Shown here piece by piece: positions 33,954 through 42,193 of a DNA stretch of 64,000 nt. The position numbers and the translations under genes are program-made. The notes beneath the pieces were generated by a model. That model was not told the origin of the DNA, made no database searches, and saw nothing but the letters and a program-made list of their open reading frames with translations. The stretch's first letter is position 1. Each line of letters begins with the position of its first letter. This stretch comes from Mycobacterium heidelbergense (GTDB lineage: Bacteria; Actinomycetota; Actinomycetes; Mycobacteriales; Mycobacteriaceae). The stretch spans positions 4,588,001 to 4,652,000 of the forward strand of contig NZ_AP022615.1 in assembly GCF_010730745.1 (NCBI RefSeq). Reading direction: 5' to 3'.

Positions 33954-35495
33954 GTGAACATCGCCGACCACGCGATCACCGCCCCGGAGTCGCCGGCCCT
34001 GATGGCCGACGGCGGCACGCTCTCGTTCGGCGAGCTGCACGCGAGGAGCCAACGGGTCGCCGCGGTGCTGCACGGCGCCGGGCTGCGGCGCGGCGACGGT
34101 GTGGCGCTGGTGTTGCCGAATCGACCAGAATTCTTCGAAATCACCTGGGGCTGCCAGCTTTCCGGGCTCTACTATACCGCCGTCAACACCCACTTCACCC
34201 CCGACGAGATCGCCTACGTGATCGACGACTCCGACGCGAAGGCGGTGTTCGTCGACGCGTCAGAGCCTTTCGGGGGCGACCTCGCCGCGCATCTCCGCGA
34301 GGTCAACGGACGCGTCGACGTCCATATCGCGGTGGGCGGCCACCTCCCGGGCTGGCGGTCCTACGACGACGCTGTGGCGGCGGCGGGCGACGCCCCGCCG
34401 GCGTCCGACGGCTCGGAGATGTTGTATTCGTCCGGCACCACGGGAAGGCCTAAGGCCGTGCGCCGGCCGCTGCCGACCGACGGCAACGGCTCCTGGGCGC
34501 AGTCGGTGCTGGAGATGGCGCTGATCCACAAGTACGGGATGGACCAATCGAGCGTGTACCTCTCCCCTGCGCCGCTCTACCACGCGGCCGGGGTGAACTA
34601 CACCATGGCGGTGCACCGCGTCGGCGCCGCCGCGATCCTGATGGGAAAGTTCGACGCCGAGGCCGTCCTGCGGCTGATCGAGGCCCATCGCGTCACCCAC
34701 GCCCAGTTCGTGCCGACCATGTTCGTGCGGATGCTCAAGCTGCCCGACGCGGTCCGGCGCAAGTACGACGTGTCCAGCCTCGAGTGCGTGATCCACGCGG
34801 CCGCACCCTGTCCGGTGGACGTCAAGCACCGGATGATGGAGTGGGTCGGCCCCATCATCCACGAATATTACGGGGGCACCGAGGGATTCGCCGGGACCAC
34901 GATCGGCCCCCAGGAGTGGCTCGCCCATCCCGGTTCGGTGGGCAAGCCGTTCAGCCCCGTGCATGTCGTTGGCGAGGACGGGCAGGAGCTTCCGTTGGGC
35001 GAGTCCGGCGAGCTTTACTTCGAGGGCGGACCCGACTTCGAGTACTTCAAGGATCCCGCCAAGACCGCCTCGGTGTACAACGACCGCGGCTGGCGGTCCT
35101 TGGGCGACATGGGTTACGTCGACGAGGAGGGCTACCTGTACCTGACCGACCGGTCGACATTCATGATCGTGTCCGGCGGGGTGAACATCTACCCGCAGGA
35201 GGCGGAGAACGTGTTGGTCATGCATCCCAAGCTGGTCGACGCGGCGGTATTCGGCGTGCCCAACGACGAATTCGGCGAGGAGGTCAAGGCCGTCGTGCAA
35301 CCGGTCGACGGCGTCGCGCCCGGGCCCGCGCTCGAAGCCGAACTCATCGAATACTGCCGAACGCACCTGGCCGGCTACAAGTGCCCGCGCACAATTGAAT
35401 TCGATGCGGAACTGCCGCGGGACCCGAACGGAAAGCTCTACAAGAGGCGTATCCGCGAACGTTACTGGCAAGGGCGGGTATCGCGAATCGTATGA
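33954..35495 (+). CDS. AMP-forming acyl-CoA synthetase
   Basis: A 513-residue ANL-superfamily ligase. The P-loop LYSSGTTGRPKAV lies at about 156-168, the aromatic/adenylate motif YYGGTEG near 303, the hinge DRSTFMIVSGGVNIYP near 396-412, and the C-terminal catalytic lysine in PNGKLYKRRI. It activates a carboxylic acid to acyl-AMP and then acyl-CoA. The GTG at 33954 lies 8 bases beyond the previous stop. The shadow extension to 33390 lies inside the hydratase. In the operon it probably activates the pathway's acid substrate or an intermediate. Confidence 0.93.
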   Translation: MNIADHAITAPESPALMADGGTLSFGELHARSQRVAAVLHGAGLRRGDGVALVLPNRPEFFEITWGCQLSGLYYTAVNTHFTPDEIAYVIDDSDAKAVFVDASEPFGGDLAAHLREVNGRVDVHIAVGGHLPGWRSYDDAVAAAGDAPPASDGSEMLYSSGTTGRPKAVRRPLPTDGNGSWAQSVLEMALIHKYGMDQSSVYLSPAPLYHAAGVNYTMAVHRVGAAAILMGKFDAEAVLRLIEAHRVTHAQFVPTMFVRMLKLPDAVRRKYDVSSLECVIHAAAPCPVDVKHRMMEWVGPIIHEYYGGTEGFAGTTIGPQEWLAHPGSVGKPFSPVHVVGEDGQELPLGESGELYFEGGPDFEYFKDPAKTASVYNDRGWRSLGDMGYVDEEGYLYLTDRSTFMIVSGGVNIYPQEAENVLVMHPKLVDAAVFGVPNDEFGEEVKAVVQPVDGVAPGPALEAELIEYCRTHLAGYKCPRTIEFDAELPRDPNGKLYKRRIRERYWQGRVSRIV

Positions 35496-35511
35496 ACGAG
35501 GAAAAGAATTG

Positions 35512-36873
35512 GTGAGCATCGATGTGAACTGGACGCCGCTACCGGTGCCGTGGGCCGTCCGGACGCCCGAACGGATCCCGAAACAGCGGTACTACGATCC
35601 GGAGTTCTACGCGCTGGAGGCGGAGATGTTCTGGCCACGCGTGTGGCAGATGGCATGCCGCCTCGAGGAGATCCCCAAGGCCGGCGACTTCGTGGAGTAC
35701 GAGATCCTCGACGAGTCGATCATCGTGGTGCGAGTCGACAGCCGCAACGTGCGCGCCTACCACAACGCATGCCGTCATCGCGGGGTGAAGCTGGTGGAAG
35801 GCAACGGAAATCGTCGCACGTTCGTCTGCCCATTCCACGGGTGGTGCTGGGGCATCGACGGGCGCAACACGTTCGTGCTGCGTCCCGAGGCGTTCGCCGA
35901 GGAGAACCTGCGCCCGGACGATCTGCAACTGGTCTCGGTCAGGTGCGAGCTCTGGGGCGGATGCGCGTGGATCAACCTCGACGACGCGGCGCCCGCGCTG
36001 CGTGACTGCCTCGAGCCGTTCGCGTCGATCTACGATGCGTGGCAGGTGGAGTCGCTGCGTGTCGAGTGGTGGCGGTCGTGCCGGCTGCCGGTGAATTGGA
36101 AGCTGGCGACGGCGGCGTTCATGGAGGGCTACCACGTTCCCCAGACCCATCCCCAATTGCTGCCGTCGGCGCAGACCGGCAGCCCGTCCGAAGCGGTGCA
36201 TCCCGTCGTCGCGAGCAGCCTCTACTTCATGCGCACCCTCGGAGAAGGCATGGGCGGCATGACCCATGGGAACGACATCCGCATCGCCGAGGGCCTGCAG
36301 CGCATCGAGTTGCCGGCCGATCCGGCCGAGGCGATGGTCGCCTGGCGCGGCGCCCTCAACGACGCGGTCGTCGCCTGGCATCGAGCCCGCGGCAGCACGA
36401 TGCCCGACCTCAACGAGCTGGTCCGCCGCGGAATCACCGACGCCATCGGCTTCTGCTTCCCCCACCACTTCATCCTGCCCACCTACAGCAGCGCCTCGTC
36501 GTACCGGATCCGGCCGTTGGGCCCCGAGGAAACGCTGTTCGAAATCTGGTCCCTCACCCGGTTTCCCGCGGACCTCTCCGCGGGCAAACCCGAACCGCCC
36601 GAGCCGATGGCGCCCGACGACCTGCGCTGGCCGCCGATCCCCGCCCAGGACTTCTCCAACCTACCGCGACAGCAGAAAGGGTTGCACTCCAAAGGCTTCG
36701 AGTACATGCGGCTGTCGGGCCAGATCGAAGGCTTGATCTCGAACTTCGAACGCGTCGTCGACGGCTTCCTCGCGGGGCTACCGTACGACGCGCTGGTGCC
36801 CGCGATCCAGAAGACCAACACCACCATCGACGTGCCGGTGGCCGACCTGGGTTTCACCGCGGGGCCACGGTGA
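35512..36873 (+). CDS. Rieske non-haem iron oxygenase, alpha subunit
   Basis: A 453-residue ring-hydroxylating oxygenase component. The Rieske [2Fe-2S] site is C87-x-H89-x16-C106-x2-H109 (ACRHRG...FVCPFHGW). The mononuclear iron site has NWKLATAAFMEGYHVPQTH with H208 and H213, with an acidic ligand expected later. It hydroxylates an aromatic ring or activates a C-H bond, receiving electrons from an external reductase, which is not encoded here. GTG at 35512 has GAGGAAAAG upstream. It overlaps the following flavoprotein as GTGA, so they are co-translated. Confidence 0.92.
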   Translation: MSIDVNWTPLPVPWAVRTPERIPKQRYYDPEFYALEAEMFWPRVWQMACRLEEIPKAGDFVEYEILDESIIVVRVDSRNVRAYHNACRHRGVKLVEGNGNRRTFVCPFHGWCWGIDGRNTFVLRPEAFAEENLRPDDLQLVSVRCELWGGCAWINLDDAAPALRDCLEPFASIYDAWQVESLRVEWWRSCRLPVNWKLATAAFMEGYHVPQTHPQLLPSAQTGSPSEAVHPVVASSLYFMRTLGEGMGGMTHGNDIRIAEGLQRIELPADPAEAMVAWRGALNDAVVAWHRARGSTMPDLNELVRRGITDAIGFCFPHHFILPTYSSASSYRIRPLGPEETLFEIWSLTRFPADLSAGKPEPPEPMAPDDLRWPPIPAQDFSNLPRQQKGLHSKGFEYMRLSGQIEGLISNFERVVDGFLAGLPYDALVPAIQKTNTTIDVPVADLGFTAGPR

Positions 36874-38546
36874 CCACGCGCTGGGACCGCTCCGTCGACC
36901 TGCTCATCGCCGGCAGCGGCGGCGGCGGCATGGTGGCGGGGCTGGCGACGCTCGACTGCGGGCTGGAGCCGCTGATCGTCGAAAAGCAGGCGCTGGTCGG
37001 CGGGTCGACGGGGCTTTCGGGCGGCATCGTCTGGATGCCGAACAACCCGTTGATGCGGGCCGAGGGCGTCGCGGACTCGCACGAAGACGGCCTGGCCTAC
37101 CTCGCCGACGTGGTCGGCGACATCGGCGCGCCCTCGTCGCCGGCGCGCCGCGAGGCGTTCCTCACCGCGGGTTACGAGATGATCAACTTCCTTGTCCGCA
37201 AGGGCGTTCGGCTGATCCGGTGTGACGGCTGGAGCGACTACTACCCCAATCGCAAGGGCGGCAACGCATTCGGCCGCGCGGTCGAGGGAATTCCCTACGA
37301 CGCCGCGGAGCTGGGTGGCTGGAGCGACAAAGTTCAGCCGCCGCTGGCCAAGAACTACGGGTTCGTGGTGCTGACCAACGAGTTGCGCTCGGTCCAGTAC
37401 TACAACCGTTCGCCGCGGGCGTTCGCGGTGGCGACAAGGGTGTTCCTGCGCACCGCGGCGGCGCGCCTCCGCCGGCGCCGGATCCTCACCAACGGCGCTT
37501 CACTCATCGCCCAAATGCTCAAGGCGCTGATCGAGCTCGCCGATGGTCAGCCTCCGCTGTGGACGAACGCCGCGCTGGACGACCTCATCGTCGAGGACGG
37601 CCGGGTCGTCGGCGCGCGTGTCATCCGCGACGGCACACCGTTGAACGTCGAGGCGCGAAGGGGGGTCCTGCTGGCCGCGGGCGGCTTTGGCCACAACGCC
37701 GAGATGCGCCGCCGGTACAGCGGCGACCAACCCAACGAGGCGCGGTGGTCGATCGCCAACGCCGGGGACACCGGCGAGGTGCTGCAGGCCGCGATGCGGC
37801 TGGGCGCTAAGACCGATCTGCTCGACGAAGCCTGGTGGTTGCCTTCCGTTTTCATCGCCAACGGCGGCGCGGCCGCCGCGTCGCTCGGCTCGGGACGGCA
37901 GCGGCCCGGCGCCATCTACGTCGACTCAACCGGACGGCGATTCTGCAACGAGTCGAACTCGTACGTCGAGGTCGGCAAGGCGATGTACGCCAACAAGGCG
38001 GTGCCCTGCTGGATGATCTTCGACGACGGGTACGTGCGCCGATACGTGGCGGGCACCAACCCGTTCAAGCGGCGCCTGCCGTCCGGGCTGATCGAAAACG
38101 GTGCCGTCAAACGCGGCGACACCCTCGCCGACCTCGCCCACCAGATCGACCTTCCCGCAGACGAGTTGGCGCGGACGATCCAGCGGTTCAACCGGTTCGC
38201 CGCCAAGGGCCAGGATCCCGACTTCGGGCGCGGCCAGTCGGCCTACAACGACTGCCTCGGCGATCCGGGGCATCGGCCCAACGCCGCCGTCGGCCCGCTC
38301 GACCGCGCTCCGTACTACGCGACGAGGGTTTTCCCGGCGGACGTCGGGACGTGCGGGGGCGTGATCACCAACGAGCACGCGCAGGTGCTGGACGAGCAGG
38401 ACCTGGTGATCGAGGGCCTGTACGCCACCGGCAACACCACCGCGACGGTGATGGGCCGAACGTATCCGGGTGCCGGCGCGAGCATCGCCGGCTCGATGGT
38501 GTTCGGCTACGTCGCGGCGCGGCACGCCGCCGGGCGCAGTCGCTAG
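36870..38546 (+). CDS. FAD-dependent oxidoreductase, 3-ketosteroid dehydrogenase/fumarate reductase type
   Basis: A 558-residue flavoprotein. The FAD-binding N-terminus is LLIAGSGGGGMVAGLATLDCGLEPLIVEK (GxGxxG at 15-20). It also has GGSTGLSGGIVWMPNN, RGVLLAAGGFGHNAEM, and the C-terminal FAD motif TYPGAGASIAGSMVFGYVAARHA. The family includes 3-ketosteroid delta1- and delta4-dehydrogenases. Residues like the KstD catalytic tyrosines cannot be placed confidently. GTG at 36870 overlaps the Rieske stop. It is the last gene of the operon and is followed by a strong hairpin at 38554-38609. Confidence 0.9.
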   Translation: MTTRWDRSVDLLIAGSGGGGMVAGLATLDCGLEPLIVEKQALVGGSTGLSGGIVWMPNNPLMRAEGVADSHEDGLAYLADVVGDIGAPSSPARREAFLTAGYEMINFLVRKGVRLIRCDGWSDYYPNRKGGNAFGRAVEGIPYDAAELGGWSDKVQPPLAKNYGFVVLTNELRSVQYYNRSPRAFAVATRVFLRTAAARLRRRRILTNGASLIAQMLKALIELADGQPPLWTNAALDDLIVEDGRVVGARVIRDGTPLNVEARRGVLLAAGGFGHNAEMRRRYSGDQPNEARWSIANAGDTGEVLQAAMRLGAKTDLLDEAWWLPSVFIANGGAAAASLGSGRQRPGAIYVDSTGRRFCNESNSYVEVGKAMYANKAVPCWMIFDDGYVRRYVAGTNPFKRRLPSGLIENGAVKRGDTLADLAHQIDLPADELARTIQRFNRFAAKGQDPDFGRGQSAYNDCLGDPGHRPNAAVGPLDRAPYYATRVFPADVGTCGGVITNEHAQVLDEQDLVIEGLYATGNTTATVMGRTYPGAGASIAGSMVFGYVAARHAAGRSR

Positions 38547-38553
38547 GTTGTGC

Positions 38554-38609
38554 GAGCAGACGTAGAATCGCTCAAAACCAGGGGCTTTTGGGCGATTCTA
38601 CGTCTGCTC
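38554..38609. terminator. 24-bp stem-loop between convergent genes
   Basis: Arms 38554-38577 and 38586-38609 pair over 24 bp with one mismatch around an 8-base loop CCAGGGGC. The arms begin GAGCAGACG and end CTCAAAA/TTTTGGG. It lies between the stop codons of the flavoprotein and the minus-strand hydratase and can therefore terminate both transcripts. Sequences with GAGCAGACG occur often in mycobacterial intergenic DNA, so it is likely one copy of a dispersed element. Confidence 0.7.
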
Positions 38610-38612
38610 ACC

Positions 38613-39443
38613 CTACTCGTCGCGGCCGACGAAGTCGCGCGGCTTCATGCCCGACTGCATGAGTTCGGCCCGCCGCGCCTGGACGTCGGAGGCGGCGCCC
38701 ACCATGTTGGTCAAGATGTGGCTGACCTGAAGGTGCACCCGCATGCCCATCAATTCCCACGCCCGCTTCACGTTGTTCTTCACCGCCATCAGCGTGGTCA
38801 GCGGGATTTGCGCGATCTTGCGTGCCATCTCCTCGACGGTGGCCTCGAGGTCATCCCGCGGCACCACCTTGTTGAGCAGCCCCCACTCCAGCGCCTGCTG
38901 CGCGGACAGGGTCGGCGCCAGCAGCAGCCAGTCCATGGTGCGGTGCCAGTTCATCAGCAACCACGGCTCGATCATGGTGTGCCCGCCGGGTTCGCCGAGG
39001 CTTTGGGCAAGCGGCATCTGGAAATACGCGTCCTCGGATGCCACACAGAAGTCGGTCAGCAGGCCGAGATAGATCCCGCCGCCCATGCAATAGCCATGGA
39101 TCTGCGAGATCGTCGGCTTCGGAAACTCCCACAGATAAAGCGTGGGCCACAGAAAGAGGTCCGCGGTCCCCTTGTACAACCCTTCGAAGGTGTCTCCGAA
39201 GTCCGGGTAGGGGTCCTCGTCCGGGCCCCAGCGGGCCACGTGCCCGCCGCAGAAGCCTTTGCCGTTGGCTTTGAGGATGACGACTTTGATCTCGTTGTCG
39301 CGGTCGGCCTCGTGCAGGCAATTGTCGACCTCGGTGACCAATACCGCGTCCTTCGTGTTGGCCTTGTCGACCCGGTTCAGGATGATCCGCGCAATCGGCG
39401 GTTCGCGTTCATAGATGATCGCTTCGAGCACGCGCCGCTCCAT
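38613..39443 (-). CDS. enoyl-CoA hydratase/isomerase family protein
   Basis: A 276-residue crotonase-fold protein: YEREPPIARIILNRVDKANTKD, VVILKANGKGFCGGHVARW, and ISQIHGYCMGGGIYLGLLTDFCVASEDAYF. It is clearly similar to the operon gene at 33073 (shared ILKANGKGFC, KRAWELMGMRVH), so one arose from the other by duplication. Its start at 39443 is 7 bases after TAGTGT, a leaderless-type -10 box. It converges on the catabolic operon and probably belongs to the same pathway. Confidence 0.92.
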   Translation of the reverse strand: MERRVLEAIIYEREPPIARIILNRVDKANTKDAVLVTEVDNCLHEADRDNEIKVVILKANGKGFCGGHVARWGPDEDPYPDFGDTFEGLYKGTADLFLWPTLYLWEFPKPTISQIHGYCMGGGIYLGLLTDFCVASEDAYFQMPLAQSLGEPGGHTMIEPWLLMNWHRTMDWLLLAPTLSAQQALEWGLLNKVVPRDDLEATVEEMARKIAQIPLTTLMAVKNNVKRAWELMGMRVHLQVSHILTNMVGAASDVQARRAELMQSGMKPRDFVGRDE

Positions 39444-39450
39444 GTTCGGG

Positions 39451-39456
39451 ACACTA
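39451..39456 (-). promoter_or_regulatory. candidate -10 box, leaderless start
   Basis: TAGTGT (minus strand) ends 7 bases before the ATG at 39443. Confidence 0.45.
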
Positions 39457-39576
39457 CCGGACGCCGCGGCCGGCTCACACCGAACGGCGAATCCCCGACC
39501 CCGTCGCCTGGCTCCCGTTCGGTAGGCGGGCTCAAACCCCTTGTCCCAAAGCCGGTTCGAGCGCCGCTCCTCGAAG

Positions 39577-40122
39577 TCAGGCGCGTGCCAGCAGCCACGC
39601 GTGGCCGCGGCCTTCGCCGGCGGCGACCGGGGTGAGTTCGGCGAACGCCGCCGGCAGCTCGCCGGGCGCAGCGCGAAACGGTCCCGGCGCGGCCCCGACT
39701 TCGCTGAGGACGGCGATCGCCAGCAGCCCGCCCGGCGCCAGACGTTCGACGATCGCCCGATCGAGGCGGCGGTCGCGGAACCTGTGGCAGAGGATGACGT
39801 CGACGGGCGGCCCGGCCGGTAGGCCGTCGTCGAGGTCCGCCACGCCGAAGTGGCATCGGTCATCGACCCCGCTGCGCCGGGCCAGGTCTCGGGCCCGGCC
39901 GACCGCCACCGGCGAGATGTCCAATCCCAACACGTCGAGCCCTCGCCGGGCCAGCCAAACCGCGCCGGCTCCCTGCCCGCAGGCGAGGTCGAGAGCCCGC
40001 CCCGCGGTGGGAAACAGGTCCGCATGGCGCGCCAGGATGTCGGGCGGCTCAACAGCACTCAGCGGTGGCGGTCCCTGAGCGGTGTACCGCTCGTCCCAGC
40101 GGCGCCGGTCGCCCTCGGCCAT
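39577..40122 (-). CDS. class I SAM-dependent methyltransferase (TehB-like)
   Basis: A 181-residue methyltransferase. Motif I is ALDLACGQGAGAVWLARRG with LDVLGLDISPVAV (acidic residue binding SAM). Motif IV is VILCHRF, later LAPGGLLAIAVLSE. The short length and RRWDERYTAQGPPP start fit the TehB/UbiE-like small-molecule methyltransferases, including tellurite or thiopurine types. Substrate unknown. The start at 40122 is 6 bases after TAGGGT, suggesting a leaderless mRNA. Confidence 0.88.
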   Translation of the reverse strand: MAEGDRRRWDERYTAQGPPPLSAVEPPDILARHADLFPTAGRALDLACGQGAGAVWLARRGLDVLGLDISPVAVGRARDLARRSGVDDRCHFGVADLDDGLPAGPPVDVILCHRFRDRRLDRAIVERLAPGGLLAIAVLSEVGAAPGPFRAAPGELPAAFAELTPVAAGEGRGHAWLLARA

Positions 40123-40128
40123 GGCGCA

Positions 40129-40134
40129 ACCCTA
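40129..40134 (-). promoter_or_regulatory. candidate -10 box, leaderless start
   Basis: TAGGGT (minus strand) ends 6 bases before the ATG at 40122. Confidence 0.4.
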
Positions 40135-40182
40135 GGCCAACCGCGATGCGGATGACACGCGCGCCGGCGGCCGGCGCGTTCC

Positions 40183-40188
40183 TAGACT
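40183..40188 (+). promoter_or_regulatory. candidate -10 box, leaderless start
   Basis: TAGACT ends 6 bases before the GTG at 40195, without a ribosome-binding site. Together with the box at 40129 it forms a compact divergent promoter for the methyltransferase and TetR genes. Confidence 0.45.
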
Positions 40189-40194
40189 GGACCG

Positions 40195-40809
40195 GTGTCT
40201 AGAAAAGCGGTTTTTGCGGCCGATGACGGCCCCGTCGACCCGGACGATCGCGCCGGCACGGCCCGCCGGTCGGACCGCCGGCCGGCGCGGACGATCCGCA
40301 AGGTGCTCGACGCCGGGCTGGCGGAACTGCGCGAATCGTCGTACGCCAACCTGACGATGCGCGCGGTCGCGACCCGCGCCGGAGTGTCCCCGGCCAGCGC
40401 GTACACCTACTTTCCGTCCAAAAGCTCGCTGGTGGCGGCGGTGTACCTGCGGCTGCTGCGCGACCTGCCGCTGCACACCGACGTCAACGACACCACCGAG
40501 GCCCGGGTCAGCGCGACGTTGCGGGACATGGCCCTCGTCGTCGCCGACGAGCCCGAGCTGACCACCGCCTGCGGCGCGGCGCTGATGGCCGACGATCCGG
40601 CGGTCAAGCCGCTGCGGCAGCAGATCGGCGAGGAGGTGTCCACGCGGATCGCCGCCGCACTGGGTCCGGGGTGGCCGCGGCCGGTGAAGTCCACCCTGCA
40701 GATAATGTTCGCCGGTGCGCTGATGACGGCCCGGTTCGCCAACTTCGACGAGATTGCGGGACAGCTCGACGAGGCGGTCAACCTCATCCTGCGCACGCCG
40801 GTTCCCTAA
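40195..40809 (+). CDS. TetR-family transcriptional regulator
   Basis: A 204-residue TetR protein. The helix-turn-helix covers about residues 30-78 (TIRKVLDAGLAELRESSYANLTMRAVATRAGVSPASAYTYFPSKSSLV). The C-terminal half is helical and divergent. It is divergent from the methyltransferase with 72 bp between starts, so it may control that gene. A basic stretch (RRSDRRPARTIRK) precedes the HTH. The start GTG 40195 fits a leaderless transcript. Confidence 0.9.
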   Translation: MSRKAVFAADDGPVDPDDRAGTARRSDRRPARTIRKVLDAGLAELRESSYANLTMRAVATRAGVSPASAYTYFPSKSSLVAAVYLRLLRDLPLHTDVNDTTEARVSATLRDMALVVADEPELTTACGAALMADDPAVKPLRQQIGEEVSTRIAAALGPGWPRPVKSTLQIMFAGALMTARFANFDEIAGQLDEAVNLILRTPVP

Positions 40810-40886
40810 AGGATCAGTGGCTCAACGGAATTCAATGTAATAGGCCCGCATCGTGTCTCGCCGCGGGTGGGTGGCGGGAGAGACGT

Positions 40887-40892
40887 TATGAT
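40887..40892 (+). promoter_or_regulatory. candidate -10 box for the leader ORF and TetR gene
   Basis: TATGAT, a near-ideal -10 hexamer, ends 6 bases before the ATG of the 11-codon leader ORF at 40899. Confidence 0.5.
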
Positions 40893-40898
40893 CCAGCT

Positions 40899-40934
40899 AT
40901 GGGAATGAGCGGACACGGGCTCGCGGTTCGCTGA
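40899..40934 (+). CDS. leaderless 11-residue leader ORF (MGMSGHGLAVR) before TetR
   Basis: ATG at 40899 lies 6 bases after TATGAT, so the mRNA is expected to begin at this codon and be translated without a ribosome site. The frame ends TGA at 40934, two bases before the TetR ATG (40937). It could serve as a translation relay or attenuating leader for the regulator. Short leaderless ORFs of this kind are known in mycobacteria. Confidence 0.4.
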   Translation: MGMSGHGLAVR

Positions 40935-40936
40935 GC

Positions 40937-41608
40937 ATGCGCAGTCACGGTTGGGCAGGAAACACACCCGCCTCCGACGAGGAGGCGATCGAGCGCATCC
41001 TGGATGCCGCCGACGCGATCATCGACGAACGCGGATCGGCGATGCGGATCGCCGACGTGGCGCGGGCTTTGGGCGTCACACGACAAACCGTCTATCGGTA
41101 CTTCCCCGGGACGCAGGCGTTGCTGGTGGCAACCGCGATGCGTTCGGCCGACGGCTTTCTCGATCGTTTGGCGACCCATCTCAAGGGCGTGACCGACCCG
41201 GTCCTGGCGATGACCGAAGGGATGGCGTTCGCCATCGAACGGCTGGCGTCGGACCATCAGGTCGAACTTGTGCTGAATCAGCGCCACCGCGGCGGCCAGA
41301 CCGTCTCGATCACCTCGGACACCGCCTTGGCGTTCGGACGGTCGATGCTGCATCGCTTCGACGTCGATTGGGAGGACCATGGTTTCGACGAGGCGGCCCT
41401 CGACGAACTGAACGAATTCGGCCTCCGGGTGCTGCAGTCGTTCCTCGCCGACCCGGGCCGTCCGCCCCGCAGCGGCGCCGACCTTCGGCGCTACCTCACC
41501 CGCTGGATTGGGCCGGCGATCGCCTATCCGCAGCTGGCGCGAGCGCTGGACGCACTCCGGGACACCGAGCCGCCGCGAGCGCGGAGTCGCCCCCCGAAGG
41601 CATCCTGA
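40937..41608 (+). CDS. TetR-family transcriptional regulator
   Basis: A 223-residue TetR regulator. The DNA-binding domain is at about 15-65 (ERILDAADAIIDERGSAMRIADVARALGVTRQTVYRYFPGTQALL). The ligand domain begins FLDRLATHLKGVTD. Its start codon directly follows the leader ORF stop and lacks its own ribosome site, so its translation may depend on the leader. The downstream membrane protein and cutinase could be its targets, but this is inference. Confidence 0.88.
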   Translation: MRSHGWAGNTPASDEEAIERILDAADAIIDERGSAMRIADVARALGVTRQTVYRYFPGTQALLVATAMRSADGFLDRLATHLKGVTDPVLAMTEGMAFAIERLASDHQVELVLNQRHRGGQTVSITSDTALAFGRSMLHRFDVDWEDHGFDEAALDELNEFGLRVLQSFLADPGRPPRSGADLRRYLTRWIGPAIAYPQLARALDALRDTEPPRARSRPPKAS

Positions 41609-41672
41609 ATCACCGGCGCTGAATCCCGGGCCTGGGCCCGTTCCCAGGTCGACCATCTATGGAGGAGCGGAC

Positions 41673-42164
41673 GTGGTGGGTCTGGGACAAATCGCGTTGA
41701 ACAGTGCGCCGGTTTTCGGCGGCGCCATGCTGGCCATCGCCGCCGGGCAATTCAAAGGCCCGAATTATCGGGAGCTGATCAAACAGGACATGGACCTGCT
41801 GGATCGGCTCCCGCCGGAGGCCACCGCAAGGCGTGCCGAGCTGCAGCGCACCATCGACGACCGCATCGACGACCTCGTCGACACCGCCGACAGGAATCGC
41901 GCGTTGCGCAACGCCGCACTGTCCTACCAGGGCAATTGGCGCGACGTGGTGCTCTTGGCGTGCGTGCTGTTGTTCACCATCATCTGGTGGGACGTCAGCC
42001 ACAGCCGGGGCAATTGGCTGCCGATGTTCATCCTGCTGATCCTGCTGTCGGTGGTGACGGCGGCCTACGCGTTCCGTGGCGTGCTCCGCGCCGTCGGTTC
42101 GTTCGCCCGCGGGCGGCCCGGTGCCGACCGGCGGCGCGGGCATCCTGCTGAGGACGAGGAGTAA
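41673..42164 (+). CDS. small membrane protein of unknown function
   Basis: A 163-residue protein. The N-terminal part has a short hydrophobic stretch (IALNSAPVFGGAMLAIAAGQF), then a charged helical region likely to form a coiled coil (LIKQDMDLLDRLPPEATARRAELQRTIDDRIDDLVDTADRNRAL), then two membrane helices (VVLLACVLLFTIIWW and FILLILLSVVTAAYAF) and a basic tail. No domain is recognised. GTG at 41673 has a strong GGAGGAGCGG. Its stop TAA shares a base with the ATG of the micro-ORF before the cutinase, so they are part of one transcript. Confidence 0.75.
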   Translation: MVGLGQIALNSAPVFGGAMLAIAAGQFKGPNYRELIKQDMDLLDRLPPEATARRAELQRTIDDRIDDLVDTADRNRALRNAALSYQGNWRDVVLLACVLLFTIIWWDVSHSRGNWLPMFILLILLSVVTAAYAFRGVLRAVGSFARGRPGADRRRGHPAEDEE

Positions 42165-42193
42165 TGCGCTCTATGACAAAATTCGAGCCGTGA
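42164..42193 (+). CDS. 9-residue micro-ORF linking membrane protein and cutinase
   Basis: ATG 42164 overlaps the preceding stop (TAATG), has GAGGAG upstream, encodes MRSMTKFEP and ends TGA 42191-42193, overlapping the cutinase GTG as GTGA. No other ribosome site exists for the cutinase start at 42190. It may be a translation relay. The cutinase could alternatively use a different start, so this is tentative. Confidence 0.35.
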   Translation: MRSMTKFEP

